Shown here: piece after piece, positions 6,014 to 6,649 of the stretch
Layout of the letters: every line of letters begins with the position of its first letter
Numbering within the stretch: position 1 is the stretch's first letter
Source: Planctomycetota bacterium
GTDB taxonomy: Bacteria; Planctomycetota; Phycisphaerae; WQYP01
NCBI GenBank assembly: GCA_021826605.1
Contig: JAKAZF010000163.1
Span: 1-6,649, forward strand
DNA: 6,649 nt
Direction: 5' to 3'
Notes under the pieces: generated by a model
Seen by the model: the letters and a program-made list of their open reading frames with translations, nothing else
What the model was told of the DNA's origin: nothing
Database searches by the model: none
Position numbers and translations under genes: made by a program

Positions 6014-6649
6014 ATGAAACGTGTAACACATCATGCTATGGATCGTCGCACTTTATTAAAAGTCATGGCCGCAGCCGGAGTGTGCGGTACGATTGCGGCC
6101 CGCACCTCAACAGCGTCGGGATTTGATTCCCAGCCACCGCTTGATAGCTCCGATCCCGGGGCAGCGCCATGTTCCGGCTTAACGTGTGCCGCCCGGCCCA
6201 TCATCGGTACCGGTTGGCATGGCCACACCTTCCCCGGAGCCACCGCCCCCTTTGGCTTGGTGCAACTAAGCCCGGATACCGCCGGCCCACCGGAACCGAA
6301 GTGGAATACCACCTGGGGTATTTATCATTGGGATCACTGTCCGGGGTACCATTATCCGGACGACATAGTCAAGGGATTCAGTCATACCCATCTCTCCGGC
6401 ACTGGAGCTAAGGACCTGGGTGATGTCTTGCTTATGCCGGTAGTGGAAGGCCGCAACTGGAGTTGGGAAGCTCTGACTCCCGGCAAGCAACATGCGGACC
6501 AGATCGCGGCATTAGGTCCAAATTCCGGCTGGGTTTCCCGAAGCGGCGGCACCGGATACAGCTCCAGCTTTTCCCATCAGCAGGAAACGGTTCGCGCCGG
6601 GTATTACAGCGTTTATCTGCAAACTCCCCGTGTCAAGGCGGAATTAACC
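6014..6649 (+). CDS. GH92 family alpha-mannosidase, N-terminal part (3' partial), Tat-like signal
   Basis: The frame is open from ATG 6014 to the window edge (212 residues). The N-terminus reads MKRVTHHAMDRRTLLKVMAA, a twin-arginine (Tat) type signal with DRRTLLK, a hydrophobic stretch and a likely cleavage in the TSTASG region. From residue 64 the GH92 N-terminal signature is clear: IGTGWHGHTFPGATAPFG (64-81), VQLSPDT (83-89), CPGYHYPD (109-116), GFSHTHLSGTGAKDLGD (121-137), then RAGYYSVYLQTP and KAELT. Known GH92 members are exo-acting, calcium-dependent mannosidases, mostly alpha-1,2 but also other alpha-mannosyl linkages, of about 700-800 residues. The visible part covers the signal peptide and most of the N-terminal beta-sandwich; the catalytic barrel is beyond the window, so specificity and integrity cannot be judged. 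The usual NPFIGTGGHGH opening is altered here to RPIIGTGWHGH. A Cys-containing linker (residues 53-58) precedes the domain. Its place behind the GxGYxYP gene points to a shared glycan-degrading role. Confidence 0.93.
   Translation, partial: MKRVTHHAMDRRTLLKVMAAAGVCGTIAARTSTASGFDSQPPLDSSDPGAAPCSGLTCAARPIIGTGWHGHTFPGATAPFGLVQLSPDTAGPPEPKWNTTWGIYHWDHCPGYHYPDDIVKGFSHTHLSGTGAKDLGDVLLMPVVEGRNWSWEALTPGKQHADQIAALGPNSGWVSRSGGTGYSSSFSHQQETVRAGYYSVYLQTPRVKAELT

Noticed and set aside
6031..6493. Minus-strand and out-of-frame open frames in the last 620 bases
   Set aside because: The forward frame from 6014 carries unmistakable GH92 motifs to the window edge, so the others are shadows.
1581..6649. Bacteroidota-type polysaccharide utilization locus
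   Set aside because: No SusC/SusD pair, anti-sigma or hybrid regulator is present, and the PEP-CTERM tail and Tat-type signal fit Planctomycetota or Verrucomicrobiota better.

Overview
The window holds four codirectional genes on the + strand, packed closely and all predicted to encode exported proteins. The first is cut at its 5' end and the last at its 3' end. The first gene (2-1468) encodes a low-complexity, Gly/Ala/Thr/Asn-rich surface-type protein with a PA14-like region, a LamG-like (concanavalin A-fold) region and a C-terminal PEP-CTERM-like sorting tail. The second (1581-4157) encodes a complete GtaA-type 'glutaminase' family protein (DUF4964/DUF5127/DUF4965/DUF1793 group) with an added C-terminal beta-sandwich. 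The third (4169-5947) encodes a complete GxGYxYP-family protein, a putative glycoside hydrolase family whose substrate I do not know. The fourth (6014 to the right edge) is the N-terminal part of a GH92 alpha-mannosidase-family protein with a Tat-like signal peptide; it is open to the window edge.

Layout: gene 1 is separated from gene 2 by 112 bases containing small inverted repeats and only a weak promoter candidate. Genes 2 and 3 are 11 bases apart, and genes 3 and 4 are 66 bases apart. Each of genes 2-4 has a purine-rich Shine-Dalgarno sequence 5-7 bases before the chosen ATG. Genes 2-4 therefore look like one transcription unit. Whether gene 1 belongs to it is uncertain.

How they may work together (inference): GH92 enzymes trim alpha-mannosides from glycans, GxGYxYP proteins are predicted carbohydrate-active enzymes, and the GtaA-like protein combines a probable alpha-helical barrel with a sugar-binding-like sandwich. 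The locus reads as a small secreted glycan or glycoprotein degradation cluster. There is no SusC/SusD pair, sulfatase, regulator or transporter inside the window, so a Bacteroidota-type polysaccharide utilization locus is not supported.

Organism: a Gram-negative bacterium with an exosortase/PEP-CTERM system, moderately high GC, large exported hydrolases and Tat-exported glycosidases. This fits Planctomycetota (Phycisphaerae-like) best, with Verrucomicrobiota as the main alternative; this is an impression from gene content, not a phylogenetic result. I saw no tRNA, rRNA, CRISPR array, insertion sequence or long repeat.
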